A DNA stretch of 64,000 nucleotides from Jannaschia seohaensis (GTDB lineage: Bacteria > Pseudomonadota > Alphaproteobacteria > Rhodobacterales > Rhodobacteraceae), in contig NZ_UETC01000015.1 of assembly GCF_900116765.1 (NCBI RefSeq), forward strand, positions 1 through 64,000, given 5' to 3'. Of this stretch, positions 40,724-50,329 are shown piece after piece. Under the pieces are notes generated by a model. The model saw only the letters and a list, made by a program, of their open reading frames with translations, was not told the DNA's origin and made no database searches. The position numbers and the translations under genes are program-made. Positions within the stretch are counted from its first letter, which is position 1. Every line of letters begins with the position of its first letter.

Positions 40724-43075
40724 ATGGAGACCTCTATGACCGATCCGATCCTCGCGGCCGCCGAGGCCGCCGCCCGCCGCATCCCCCCCGCCTTCCCGCT
40801 GGAGGCCACGGTGGCGGTGAACCCCTTCCTGGGCCAGACCGGCGAGGATCTGGCCACCGCCTCGGCCCGGCTGACCCGGGTGGCGGGGGTGCGCGCGACC
40901 CGGACCATGGCCGAATATGCCGCGCTGATCGATGACGGCACGATCGCCGAGGAGGACCTCTCCGCCGCCCTGGCCGCCGCGCCCGCGGCCGCGCGGCCCG
41001 CCGATGTGGCCGCCCTGCGCGCCCTGGCCCGCACCCCGCCCGAGGGCGACCCGCCCACGCCCCTGCCCAGCGTGGCGGACCTGGCCGCCCGGGCCACCGG
41101 CACCGACTGGCCCTCGGTCATCGAGAAGAGCTTCGGCCTCTGGGCCGCGGGCTATTTCGACCGGGGTCAGGCGCTGTGGATGCCCAAACCCGGCGAGAGC
41201 GCCTTCGACGCCTGGCGCGGCTGGGCCGTCCATGACCTGACGCCCGAGATCGCGGGGCTCCGGGGCTTCTGCGAGCATGTCCTGCGCGCCCCCGACACCG
41301 TCGAGCGCGCAACCTTGCGCGCCGCCGAGGCCCTGGGCCTGACCGGGGAGGCGGCCGAGACGGTCTTCCACCGGCTGCTGATGGAGCTGGGCGGCTGGGC
41401 GCAGCACGCGCGCTGGCTGCTCTGGGAGGCGGAGCTGGAGGGCCGGACCTCCGACGCGCTGGCCGGGCTGCTGGCGATCCGCCTGATCTGGGAAGAGGCG
41501 CTGCTGGCCCATGTGCCGGGGCTCGCGCAGGACTGGGCCGCGACGGTGGCCGCCCATGCCGCGCCGGTCGTCCCCGGCCCCCGGGACGCGGCCCGCGCCA
41601 TCCTGCAAGACGCCGCCGAGCGCGCGCATCAGCGCGGGCTGGTCGCCGCGCTGGACGGCCCCGCGCCCACGGGGGAGCGGCCGAAGCTCCAGGCGGCCTT
41701 CTGCATCGACGTGCGCTCCGAGGTGTTCCGCCGGGCGCTGGAGGCGGTGGATCCCGGCATCGAGACGATCGGCTTCGCGGGCTTCTTCGGCCTGCCGATC
41801 TCACACAAGGCGCGCGGCTCGGACGTGGCCGAGGCGCATCTGCCGGTGCTGCTGACCCCCGGCTTGGAGACCACCAGCCACGGCGACGAGGCCGCCGAGC
41901 AGGATGCCCGCATCGCCGCCCGCGCCACCCGCGCCTGGGGCCGGTTCCGGCAGGCGGCGGTCTCCTCCTTCGCCTTCGTCGAGTCGGCGGGCCCGCTCTA
42001 TGCGGTGAAGCTGGTGCGCGACGCGCTCGGGATGGAGCATGCCGCCGCCCCGTCGCCCGCCCCGCAGGTCGTGGGCGGGCTTTCCGCCAAGGCCCGCGCC
42101 GACACCGCCGCCGCCGTCCTCAAGGCCATGAGCCTGACGAAGGGCCATGGCGAGATCGTGCTGCTTCTGGGCCATGGCGCGCAGGTGGCCAACAACCCCC
42201 ATGAGAGCGCCTATCATTGCGGCGCCTGCGGCGGGCATACGGGCGAGGTCTCGGCCCGGGTGCTGGCGCAGCTTCTCAACGACCCGGAGGCGCGGGCGGG
42301 GCTGGCCGCGCGCGGGGTGGATCTGGCCCCCGACACGCTCTTCGTGGCCGGGCTGCACGACACGACCACGGACGCGGTCACGCTCTATGACGTGGACACG
42401 GGCTCGGACGCCTTGCGCCGGGTGCGGGACTGGCTGACCCAGGCGGGCCGCGCCGCCCGGACCGAGCGGGCGGCGACCTTGCCCGGCGCGACCCCCGCCA
42501 CCGTGGCCGAACGCGCGCGCGACTGGGCGCAGGTGCGGCCCGAATGGGGGCTGGCGGGCTGCGCGGCCTTCATCGCCGCGCCGCGGACGGCGACCGCCGG
42601 GCGCGATCTGGGCGGGCGCGCCTTCCTGCACAGCTACGACTGGCGGGCCGATGACGGCTTCGGCACGCTGGAGCTGATCCTGACGGCGCCGGTGGTCGTG
42701 GCGAGCTGGATCAGCCTGCAATATTACGGCTCCTCGGTGGCGCCCGAGGCCTTCGGCGGCGGCAACAAGCTGATCCACAACGTGGTCGGCGGCATCGGCG
42801 TGATCGAGGGCAATACCGGGCGCCTGCGCCCCGGCCTGCCCTGGCAGGCGGTGCATGACGGCGCGGGCCTGGTCCACGACCCGCTGCGCCTGACGGTGAT
42901 GATCGAAGCCCCGCGGGAGGCGATCTCGGACGTGCTGGAGCGCCACCCGGAGGTGCAGGCGCTGTTCGACAATGGCTGGCTGCACCTGATGGTTCTGGAG
43001 GAAGGCCGGGTCGCGGCCCGCTACCGCCCCGGCCGCATCTGGGAAGGGCAGGAGATGGAGCGGGCCGCCGCCTGA
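40724..43075 (+). CDS. dabA: DabA, carbonic-anhydrase-like subunit of an inorganic-carbon pump (DUF2309)
   Basis: A 783-residue protein of UPF0753/DUF2309. The zinc site resembles that of beta-carbonic anhydrases: Cys327 and Asp329 in AFCIDVRSEVFRR, His484 in LLGHGAQVANNPHES and Cys499 in SAYHCGACGGHTGE. With DabB it forms an energy-driven CO2-to-bicarbonate trap in the cytosol. The start ATG at 40724 is 3 bases after the dabB stop; MTDPIL at 40736 is an alternative. Use in this organism could be carbon fixation or supply of bicarbonate for carboxylases; no rubisco gene is in the window. Confidence 0.94.
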   Translation: METSMTDPILAAAEAAARRIPPAFPLEATVAVNPFLGQTGEDLATASARLTRVAGVRATRTMAEYAALIDDGTIAEEDLSAALAAAPAAARPADVAALRALARTPPEGDPPTPLPSVADLAARATGTDWPSVIEKSFGLWAAGYFDRGQALWMPKPGESAFDAWRGWAVHDLTPEIAGLRGFCEHVLRAPDTVERATLRAAEALGLTGEAAETVFHRLLMELGGWAQHARWLLWEAELEGRTSDALAGLLAIRLIWEEALLAHVPGLAQDWAATVAAHAAPVVPGPRDAARAILQDAAERAHQRGLVAALDGPAPTGERPKLQAAFCIDVRSEVFRRALEAVDPGIETIGFAGFFGLPISHKARGSDVAEAHLPVLLTPGLETTSHGDEAAEQDARIAARATRAWGRFRQAAVSSFAFVESAGPLYAVKLVRDALGMEHAAAPSPAPQVVGGLSAKARADTAAAVLKAMSLTKGHGEIVLLLGHGAQVANNPHESAYHCGACGGHTGEVSARVLAQLLNDPEARAGLAARGVDLAPDTLFVAGLHDTTTDAVTLYDVDTGSDALRRVRDWLTQAGRAARTERAATLPGATPATVAERARDWAQVRPEWGLAGCAAFIAAPRTATAGRDLGGRAFLHSYDWRADDGFGTLELILTAPVVVASWISLQYYGSSVAPEAFGGGNKLIHNVVGGIGVIEGNTGRLRPGLPWQAVHDGAGLVHDPLRLTVMIEAPREAISDVLERHPEVQALFDNGWLHLMVLEEGRVAARYRPGRIWEGQEMERAAA

Positions 43076-43159
43076 CCCGCGCCCCGGCCCGTTTCCCCCG
43101 ACCGACGGCGCTGGCCTGCGATACCGAGCCATCCCGCCCCCGAGAGACCGGGCTGCGCC

Positions 43160-43450
43160 GTGGGAGACCTGCGGGCGGACATGCGGGATCTGCTCGACGC
43201 GGATGCCGCCGCCCGGGGCGCGCGGGACGCCCCGCGCGCCTTGGCCCCGGAGCGCGCGCCGACCGCTGGCTGGCCCCTGACGGGATGGGGGCGCTGGCGC
43301 ACTGCGCGCGGCCCTGTCGGGGGACACCGAGGCCTGGCTGCGCGGGAGGCCCGCCCTCTGACGCTCGGGCGATATGGTCTGCCGCCCGGGACGGATCGCC
43401 GCCGCCGTCAGCCGGCCCGAGCACCAGGCGCCCGTGTCGACAGCCCCGCG
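43160..43450 (+). pseudogene. Rearranged phosphatase remnants
   Basis: Plus strand: VGDLRADMRDLLDADAAARG (from 43160) recalls VGDLHGRADLLAEMLALIEA of the phosphatase at 15728. Then RADRWLAPDGMGALAHC, a frame change, and GDTEAWLRGRPAL-stop-RSGDMVC follow the same order as in the intact protein. Directly after, on the minus strand (about 43447-43378), AVDTGAWCSGRLTAAAIRPG matches its C-terminus AVDTGAWASGRLTAAAIFPG. So one relative is broken, partly deleted and partly inverted. The whole 460-base gap 43076-43535 shows nothing else. Confidence 0.7.
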
Positions 43451-43535
43451 CCGCCCCGCCCGCGGCAATGCACGGTTTGCCATCGCCGCCCGATTCCCCG
43501 TAAGGGGGGCGAGCCGCCCCCGGACGCGACCCCGC

Positions 43536-46500
43536 ATGACCCAGCTCCCCGCCAGTTTCCTCGCCCGTACCGCGCATTATCCCGCGCGGGTGCGCGCGGC
43601 GCTCGGCCGGAGGCTGGCGCCCGAGGATGTGAGCCTGCATCTGACCGCGCTGCATGGCGCCTCCGACATCCCCGAGGCGCGGCTGCGCGACCTGCTGGAC
43701 GACCCGCCCCTGGTCGACGCCTTCCTCGGGCGCCTCCTGCAATCGCAGCTCTTCGCCACGCGCGCCGCCGCCCTTGAGGCCACGCTCGACGACCCCGCGC
43801 CCCTGAGCGGCGGCGCCGCCGCCCTGGCGCTTGCCGAGGCGGAGGCGCTGCTCGCGCCCCTGACCGACCCCGCGCGCCCCTATCTGTGGAAGCTGCGCGA
43901 TATGGCCGAGCAGGATGCGGGCGGCAAGCCGGGCCGCCTGACGCCCGAACGGGCCTCCGCGCTGCTGGATCTGTCGGCGCTCCTGCGTCTGGCCGAGGGG
44001 GCCGGGACGGCGGCCGAGGTGCTGGCCCGCGCGCTGCTCGACCCCGCGCCCCTGCCCCTCGCCGCCTGGAGCGCGGCGGTGCTGGGCGAGACCGCCGCGC
44101 GGGCGGGCACGCCCGCCGATCCCGGCCCCCGCGCCGTGGCGCTGGCGCGGCTGATCGTGCAAGGGCGCGGGCTGCTGCCGCTCCGCGCCGCCGACCGCAC
44201 CGCCTGGGCCGCCCTGCCCCGCGACGCGGACGGCGCGCTGGAGGCGGGGCGTCCCCGCGAGATCCGACTGGAGGTCGCGCCCGGCGTCGCCCTCTCCCCG
44301 ATCCTGGAGGCGGGGCTGCGGGTCACCGCCCTCGGCGCCGGCCCCCGCGCGCTGATCGGGCCCGACCCGGAGGACGGCCCCTCCTGGGCCGCCGAACTCA
44401 CGGGCCATCCCGACCCGCGCCCGGCCAGCGAGATCGCCTGGCTCGACGGCCCCGGCGCCTCCCTGCCGCCGCTGCCGGTCGCGACCCGCCGCGCGCGCCC
44501 CGTGCCGCCGGGCGACGCGGACCCGGCCAGCGCCTATGCCATCGTGCTGCGCCTGGACCCGGACGCGCCCATCGGCACTTGGCTCAATCTCGACCAGGCC
44601 CATGTGCTGCCCGGCCACGGCGCAGCGGCCCTGACGGCGGCGAAAGCCCTCGACGCGCCCGCCACGCGGCCCGTCGTGCTGGCCAGCCGCCTGAGCCCCG
44701 CCGATCCCGATCACATGACCCGCGCCGTGGCCCGCCACTGGGCCCATGCCGGGCGCTACCCGGTTTCGGGCGCGATGCTGGATTACGACCCCGCCACGGG
44801 CCGCTTCGAGCTCGACGCCCATGCACGGACGCAGCCCACCCGGCTGCTACCCGCCGCGCTGACCTCCCTGCCGCTCGGGATGCTGGAGACGGCCGGCCTG
44901 CACGGCCCCCTGGTGACGCTGGCCGAGGGGATCGGCGTGGCCATGCCCACCTTGCTGCCCGCCGCCACCCGCGCGGGGCTGGCCCGGGCGCTCGCGCCCG
45001 AGCGGCTCGACGGACCCGCCCGCGCCGCCATCCTGGAAGCGGGCCCCGTGACCCGCGCGCTGCTCACCCGGCTCGACGGCGCGCGCCACTGGCCGGTGGA
45101 GCATCTGCTCGCCGCCCGCGCCGCGCGCCACGACGCGCTGGCCGCCCGTCTCGACGCCTTCGCCGACCGCCCCGAGGCCGAGGCCGTGCCCGCCCTGCTG
45201 GCCGATCTCGCCGCGCCCGAGGCCGACCCCATCGGCCTGGAGGCCCCCACGGGCCGCTTCCTCACCGCGCTCGCGGCCGAGGGCGCGCTGCTGGCCGCCC
45301 TGCCCGAGGATCTCCTGCTCGACGCGCTGGAGCGCGCCCGCCACCACCCCGAGGCCGACCGCATCGCCCGCGCCCTGGCCGTGACCGGGCCCGAGATGGT
45401 GGGCGACCGGCCCTTCCTGATCGAGCCGCTCACCGATCTCTGGGCCGTGGGCCTGCCCGAGCCCGCGCTCCAGGCCGCCTGGGCCGCCCTGGCCGAGGCG
45501 CAGCTCGCCGCCGATCCCGAAACCCCGGGCCGGCTGATCCTGCTGGCGGCCTCCGGGCGGCGCCATGCGGGGGCGGCGGCGCTGGCCCGGCTGGCCGCGC
45601 GCCTGGCGCAGGTCGCGCCCGAGGCGCTGGCGGATCCGCGCCTCGCCCGCCATTTCCGCGCCCTGCCCGACCATCCCGACTGGCCGCTCATGGCGCGCGC
45701 GCTCGGCCCCGCCGCCGCCGCTATCGCCGCCGCCCGCGACCCGCGCGACCGCTTCGCCGCCGCCCTCGCCGCGGGCGACCGGGACGCGGCGCAGACCGCC
45801 CTGGCCGAGCTGCACCTGCTCAACGAGGGCGAGTTGGCCGGCTGGCTCGACGGGCTGCGCGGCCTCTCCAACGAGTTGGCCGCGCTGGATCTCGACATCG
45901 CGGGCCATGTCCCCCCCGGCGGCGGCGTTCAGCGGCGCAAGCTGATGGCCGCGCTGCTCCGCGACCGGGCGGAGCTGTCCCGGCTCGCGGCGGACGGGCT
46001 GCTGGCCGACGAGACCGAACTCTCGGCGCTCTGCCTGCAACTGATCGGCCGGCCCGAGACGCTCGAGGCCAGGCTCGCCCCCGCCTGGCCCGCCGCCCCC
46101 CTGCGCCTGCGGGGGGCGACGGCGGCGGAGGTCTTCGGCCAGGCCGCGACGGGCCCCACCCTGCCAGGCCACGCGGGCACCCGCGTCTCGGTCGTGATCG
46201 GCGCCTATGAGCCGGACCCGGAGATGCTGGCCCTGTCCCTGGCGAGCCTCCGCGCCCAAGGCCATGACGACCTCGAAATCTTCCTGATCGACGACGCCTC
46301 CGGGCCGGAGGGCCGCGCCACGATCGACGCCGCCTGCGCCGCCGACCCGGAGCTGATCCTGATCCGCATGGCGCGCAATGCCGGGCCTTATGCCGGGCGC
46401 AACGCCGCGCTCCAGCGCGCCACCGGCGCCTTCTTCGCCATCCAGGACGCCGACGACTGGTCCCACCCGGACCGCTTCGCCGCCCAGCTCGACGCCTTCG

Positions 46501-46928
46501 CCGCCGATCCCGAGCTGGCGCTGGTCACCACGCCCCATATCCGCATCGACGCCCAGGGCGAGGTGCAGATGGAGGCCCGCTTCGCCGTGCAGGGCGACGG
46601 GCCGATGACCTCGATGTTCCGCCGCGACGTGTTCGACCGGATCGGCCCCTTCGCGCCCACCCGCTCGCGGGGCGATGTCGAGCTGCGGGAGCGGCTGCGC
46701 GGCGCCCTCGGCGGCCATACCATGCGCGAGATCCCGGGGCCGCCGATGCTCTGCTACGCCGCCGCCACCACGCTGTCGCAGCGCGTGCGCGCGGAGCGGC
46801 GCGAGGCGCTGCAACTGCTGCGCGGCCATATCGACCGGCGCCCGGCCGCCTGGGGCGCGGTGCGCGACGGCGACGCGACCGTCCGCGCGGTGATCCCGCA
46901 TGCCTTGCGCTCGGAGGACGCGCCATGA
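43536..46928 (+). CDS. Large protein with C-terminal family 2 glycosyltransferase domain
   Basis: A 1130-residue protein. Residues about 882-1110 form a GT2 domain (VSVVIGAYEPDPEMLALSLA, EIFLIDDASGPEGRATID, GPYAGRNAALQRATGAFFAI and the metal site QDADDWSHPDRF). The first 870 residues are Ala/Leu/Arg-rich, mostly helical with a beta-rich block at about 230-420. I recognise no family; the length recalls very large sugar-transferase proteins that act on capsule. ATG 43536 starts MTQLPASFLARTAHYP. The stop overlaps the next gene in ATGA. The alanine richness makes compositional artefacts likely in database searches. Confidence 0.8.
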   Translation: MTQLPASFLARTAHYPARVRAALGRRLAPEDVSLHLTALHGASDIPEARLRDLLDDPPLVDAFLGRLLQSQLFATRAAALEATLDDPAPLSGGAAALALAEAEALLAPLTDPARPYLWKLRDMAEQDAGGKPGRLTPERASALLDLSALLRLAEGAGTAAEVLARALLDPAPLPLAAWSAAVLGETAARAGTPADPGPRAVALARLIVQGRGLLPLRAADRTAWAALPRDADGALEAGRPREIRLEVAPGVALSPILEAGLRVTALGAGPRALIGPDPEDGPSWAAELTGHPDPRPASEIAWLDGPGASLPPLPVATRRARPVPPGDADPASAYAIVLRLDPDAPIGTWLNLDQAHVLPGHGAAALTAAKALDAPATRPVVLASRLSPADPDHMTRAVARHWAHAGRYPVSGAMLDYDPATGRFELDAHARTQPTRLLPAALTSLPLGMLETAGLHGPLVTLAEGIGVAMPTLLPAATRAGLARALAPERLDGPARAAILEAGPVTRALLTRLDGARHWPVEHLLAARAARHDALAARLDAFADRPEAEAVPALLADLAAPEADPIGLEAPTGRFLTALAAEGALLAALPEDLLLDALERARHHPEADRIARALAVTGPEMVGDRPFLIEPLTDLWAVGLPEPALQAAWAALAEAQLAADPETPGRLILLAASGRRHAGAAALARLAARLAQVAPEALADPRLARHFRALPDHPDWPLMARALGPAAAAIAAARDPRDRFAAALAAGDRDAAQTALAELHLLNEGELAGWLDGLRGLSNELAALDLDIAGHVPPGGGVQRRKLMAALLRDRAELSRLAADGLLADETELSALCLQLIGRPETLEARLAPAWPAAPLRLRGATAAEVFGQAATGPTLPGHAGTRVSVVIGAYEPDPEMLALSLASLRAQGHDDLEIFLIDDASGPEGRATIDAACAADPELILIRMARNAGPYAGRNAALQRATGAFFAIQDADDWSHPDRFAAQLDAFAADPELALVTTPHIRIDAQGEVQMEARFAVQGDGPMTSMFRRDVFDRIGPFAPTRSRGDVELRERLRGALGGHTMREIPGPPMLCYAAATTLSQRVRAERREALQLLRGHIDRRPAAWGAVRDGDATVRAVIPHALRSEDAP

Positions 46929-47833
46929 GCGCCGTCGACATCGCCCTGACCTCGATCTCGAGCCGCCTCGCGGGCCTGCCCCGCACCCTGGAGACGCTGC
47001 TCGCCCAGGACCACGCCCCCGGCGCCGTCCATCTCTATCTCAGCCACGAGCCGCATCTCTTGGACCAGGGCGTCCCCGAGACGCCCGCCCCCATCGCCGC
47101 CCTCCAGGTCGAGGACCCGCGCCTCCAGGTCCATTTCGTCCCCAATTGGGGCCCCTACAGAAAGCTCCTGCCTTATCTGCGCACCCATTGGGGGCAGTCG
47201 CGGCTGGTGGCGACGGCCGATGACGACACGCTCTATCCGAAGGACTGGCTGGGCGGGCTGGTCGCGGCCCATGGCGTCTATGGCTGCGCGGTGGCCTATC
47301 GCGGCCACCAGATCCGGCTCAAGGGCGGGGCGCCCGCCCCCTACCGCCACTGGATGCGCGGCCGGCTGGAGCAGAACCCCGGCCGCCTGATCCTGCCCAC
47401 GGGCAAGGACGGGGTGCTCTATGACACGGCCTTCTTCCCGGCGGCGGTGCTGGACATCGAGACGGCGCTGACGGTGGCCCCCACCGTGGACGACCTGTGG
47501 TTCCGCTGGCATCTGGGACTCGCGGGGGTGCCCTGCTATATCCTCAACCCCGACTACACCGCCGGCACGCTGGAGGCGGACGAGGCCGGCGACAGCCTCT
47601 ACCGCGTCTACAACCAGGCGGGCGGCAACGACGCAGCGGTGGCCCGGCTCGACGCGCATATGGACGCGCGCCACGGCTTCCGCCTAGCGGATCTCGACCC
47701 CGAGGCGCCCCCGCGCCCGCCCCGCCCGGCCGATCCGCCGCCCGAGACCGAGGCCGACACGGCCTTCGCCCCCGAAGACAGCGACCTGCCCCACCACCTG
47801 ACGGGCGACATGGACCCGCCCCCCGCCCCATGA
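46925..47833 (+). CDS. Glycosyltransferase-like protein
   Basis: A 302-residue protein with ALTSISSRLAGLPRTLETLL at the start, then LVATADDDTLYPKDWLGGLV, a DDD metal site of glycosyltransferase family A type, and DDLWFRWHLGLAGVPCY. The last 50 residues are Pro/Asp/Glu-rich and probably disordered. The start lies in an ATGA overlap with the large GT2 gene. It probably works on the same polymer. The donor is unknown. Confidence 0.78.
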   Translation: MSAVDIALTSISSRLAGLPRTLETLLAQDHAPGAVHLYLSHEPHLLDQGVPETPAPIAALQVEDPRLQVHFVPNWGPYRKLLPYLRTHWGQSRLVATADDDTLYPKDWLGGLVAAHGVYGCAVAYRGHQIRLKGGAPAPYRHWMRGRLEQNPGRLILPTGKDGVLYDTAFFPAAVLDIETALTVAPTVDDLWFRWHLGLAGVPCYILNPDYTAGTLEADEAGDSLYRVYNQAGGNDAAVARLDAHMDARHGFRLADLDPEAPPRPPRPADPPPETEADTAFAPEDSDLPHHLTGDMDPPPAP

Positions 47834-47968
47834 CCCTCACCCGCATCTCCACCGCCCCTCGCCCTCTGGCCGGGACTGCTCCGGCAAACGCCCCCTCCGA
47901 AGCGGCCCCCCCGCCCGATCGACCCCTCCGGCACGCCTCCTCATCTTGCCGAAAATACCTCGGGGGGA

Positions 47969-48006
47969 GTCGGCCCATGGCCGACGGGGGGCTGGCCCCC
48001 CTCCCC
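47969..48006. terminator. Tandem hairpins after the glycosyltransferase pair
   Basis: A perfect palindrome GTCGGCC-CAT-GGCCGAC (47969-47985) is followed by GGGGGGCTGGCCCCCC. They stand in the 202-base gap before the first sulfotransferase-like gene. Directly upstream lies a family B repeat core, CCGAAAATACCTCGG (about 47949-47963). Confidence 0.5.
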
Positions 48007-48035
48007 CGCCCGCCTCACGCGCCAAAGGCCCAAGC

Positions 48036-49106
48036 ATGAGAACCATCGTCCATTTCGGCATGTCCAAGGCCGGCTCCACCGCCCTGCAGAAGGGGCTCGT
48101 CCAGGCGCGCGAGGCGCTTCTGGAGCGGGGGGTGCTCTATCCCAAGGCGCCGATCATCTCCCACAGCCACAACCTGCTCTCCGCGGGGCTGGTCCCGCCG
48201 GGCGAGATCCCGCGCTTCGTGCGCCACAGCCTGGAGAAGGTCGGCGCGGGGCCGGACCTGTGCGACCGCTGGCTCGCCGCCCTGGGCGAGGCGATGGCGC
48301 GGGGCGCGGCGAAGACTCTGGTGCTCTCGGCCGAGAACCTCTGGGGGCTGCGCGATGCCGAGGCCGCCGCGCGCCTGCGCGAGAGGCTGGTAGGGATCGG
48401 CGCCACGCGGATCGAGGCGGTGGCCTATCTGCGCCGTCCCTCGGACTGGTATCTCTCGATGGCGGGGCAGGTGCTGGCCGCCTCCCACCGCATCAAGCCG
48501 GCCGAGCCCGTCCCCTACCGCGCCTCGATCGAACCCATGGCCCAACACCTGGCCGACGCGAGCGCCACGCGGCTGAGGCTCTATGACCGGACGCGCTTTC
48601 CGGGGGGCGACATCGTGGCGGATTTCCTGGAGCGCACGCTGGAGATCGGCGACCTGCCCGCGCCGGGGCGGGAGGCGAACGTGTCGCTGAGCGCCGAGGG
48701 GCTGGATCTGCTCCGCAGCTACCGCCTCCACGCCCACCCGGACGAGAATGGCCAGTTCACCCCCGACACGCGCCGCGTCATGCAGGCGCTGGAGCGGGCC
48801 GAGGCCGCCACCCCCGGCCATGCCCGCCCGCGGCTGCGCGCCGATCTGGCGGACCGGCTCGACCACGGCGCGCCCGACCTTCTGTGGCTGCGCGATGCCC
48901 ATGGGCTGGTCTTCGACGGGATCGAATACGACCGGATCGAGACCGGGGACTGGCGCAAGCGCTTCGGCGCGCTGGACGAGGTCTGCCTCCTCGACCCCGC
49001 CCGGCGCGAGGCGCTGGCGCAGCGGGGCTTCCAGGAGATGGCCACCGCGCTGGAGGCCCACCGCAAGCGCCGCCGCCGCAGGAACAAGGCGAAGGGCCAG
49101 GGCTGA
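48036..49106 (+). CDS. Sulfotransferase-like protein
   Basis: A 356-residue protein of the P-loop sulfotransferase superfamily. The 5-prime-phosphosulfate loop is likely VHFGMSKAGSTALQKGL (residues 5-21) and the 3-prime-phosphate motif AYLRRPSDWYLSMAGQ (about 130-145). It would move sulfate from PAPS to a sugar of the surface polymer. The C-terminus is strongly basic (HRKRRRRRNKAKGQG). One of four such domains between 48 and 59 kb. The substrate is unknown, and some family members are inactive. Confidence 0.72.
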   Translation: MRTIVHFGMSKAGSTALQKGLVQAREALLERGVLYPKAPIISHSHNLLSAGLVPPGEIPRFVRHSLEKVGAGPDLCDRWLAALGEAMARGAAKTLVLSAENLWGLRDAEAAARLRERLVGIGATRIEAVAYLRRPSDWYLSMAGQVLAASHRIKPAEPVPYRASIEPMAQHLADASATRLRLYDRTRFPGGDIVADFLERTLEIGDLPAPGREANVSLSAEGLDLLRSYRLHAHPDENGQFTPDTRRVMQALERAEAATPGHARPRLRADLADRLDHGAPDLLWLRDAHGLVFDGIEYDRIETGDWRKRFGALDEVCLLDPARREALAQRGFQEMATALEAHRKRRRRRNKAKGQG

Positions 49107-49190
49107 GCCCGGCCCGTTTGCCCCCGCCGGATCGCGGTGCTAAGAGCGCCGAAACCCCTTTCCGCCTGTGCTTGACGACAGGGCGGGACC

Positions 49191-49236
49191 GGGGGCCAGC
49201 CCCCGGACCCCCGGGATATTTGGACAGGGAAGAAGA
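49191..49236 (+). terminator. Hairpin repeat, family A, after the first sulfotransferase-like gene
   Basis: GGGGGCCAGCCCCC (49191-49204) is followed by CCGGGATATTTGGACAGGG and AAGAAG. Same plan as at 14581 and 55025: stem, then the ATATTT-CAGGGAAGAA core. Likely terminator. The 212-base gap 49107-49318 shows no gene. Confidence 0.5.
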
Positions 49237-49318
49237 GGGCGAAGTTGGCGATCGCGGTGACGTCTTGCGATCGGAGCGCGCGCCTCGCTGGGGCGCCAGA
49301 CCTCCGGGTGTCCGGCTC

Positions 49319-50329
49319 ATGAGCCGCCTCGTCCTGCATATCGGCACCCATAAGACCGCCACCACTTCGGTGCAGAAATTCCTGCGCCGCAACGATGCCG
49401 CCCTGTCGAAGCGCGGGCTGTGGTATCCCGATTACCGGCTGATCGGGCGGTCCTCGCATTACGCGCATCTCGGCGTGGTCAACGCGCTTTCGGGGCGGGA
49501 CCGCAAGACCACGCCCGAGGACGCGCGCCGCTTCTTCGAGACGGTGCGGGAGAAGGCCGCCACCCGGCCGCTGACCGTCATCAGCGCAGAATCCTTCTGG
49601 CGCCATGTCGACCTGCCCCCCGAAGCCGAGACACCCGTCGAGCCCGGCGCCTATTGGGCCGCGCGGCGCAGCTATATCGCAAAGCTGCGCGATCTGGTCG
49701 GCCCGGCCCGGATCGTCGTCACCCTGCGCCGCCAGGACCAGTACGCCGCCTCGCTCTATCAGGAGCACGTCAAGGCGACGCGCTACGCGGGCGATTTCGC
49801 CGCCTTCCGGGCCGAGCATTGGTGGCATTTCGACTATCTGGCGCAGATCCGCGCCTGGGCGGAGGTTTTTCCCGACCCGCTGGTGCTGCGCTTCGAGGAT
49901 CTGCGGGCGGGGGGCGACGTGGCCGGCGCCTTCTGCGCCGCCTTGGGCGTGGACGCGGGCGGGCTGGAGCGGCCCGAGCGGATGAACGAGGCGCTCTTGC
50001 CCGATCTGGTGGTGGTCAAGCGCGGGCTGGCCACTGTCGACGTCTCGCGCGGCACCCTCAGGGATCGGATCGAGGCGCTGGAGGCGGCCGTGGAGCCGGA
50101 GGTGCGCGCGGTGCTGGCGCGGCGCAGCCTCTGGGCCTCGGCCTCCGAGGCGGACGCCTTCCGCGAAGGCTTCGCGGCGGATAACGCGACGCTGTCCTCG
50201 GAATTCCTGGACGGCGCGCCGCTCTTCGACGCCGCGCCCGCCGACCCGGAGCTGATCTATGGCGACGCGCTGCATCCCGAGATGCTGAACTGGCTGAGCC
50301 GCCGCGCCCGGCCGGGGGGCGCCCCATGA
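49319..50329 (+). CDS. Sulfotransferase-like protein
   Basis: A 336-residue P-loop protein. The probable 5-prime-phosphosulfate loop is LHIGTHKTATTSVQKFL (residues 5-21) and the 3-prime motif VVTLRRQDQYAASLYQEH (about 133-150). Relatives in marine bacteria sit in polysaccharide loci and are annotated as sulfotransferases. The stop overlaps the next glycosyltransferase gene in ATGA, so it belongs to a four-gene unit ending with phosphomannomutase. The start at 49319 gives the conserved MSRLVLHIGTHKT. Confidence 0.78.
   Translation: MSRLVLHIGTHKTATTSVQKFLRRNDAALSKRGLWYPDYRLIGRSSHYAHLGVVNALSGRDRKTTPEDARRFFETVREKAATRPLTVISAESFWRHVDLPPEAETPVEPGAYWAARRSYIAKLRDLVGPARIVVTLRRQDQYAASLYQEHVKATRYAGDFAAFRAEHWWHFDYLAQIRAWAEVFPDPLVLRFEDLRAGGDVAGAFCAALGVDAGGLERPERMNEALLPDLVVVKRGLATVDVSRGTLRDRIEALEAAVEPEVRAVLARRSLWASASEADAFREGFAADNATLSSEFLDGAPLFDAAPADPELIYGDALHPEMLNWLSRRARPGGAP

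Noticed and set aside
39146-41629. 827-codon minus-strand frame across dabB and dabA
   Set aside because: Arg/Gln/Gly-rich product crossing two genes with strong family motifs; shadow frame.
44847-46901. Long minus-strand frame within the large glycosyltransferase gene
   Set aside because: Glycine/Arg-rich shadow without start signals; the plus strand codes the GT2 motifs and an ATGA overlap.
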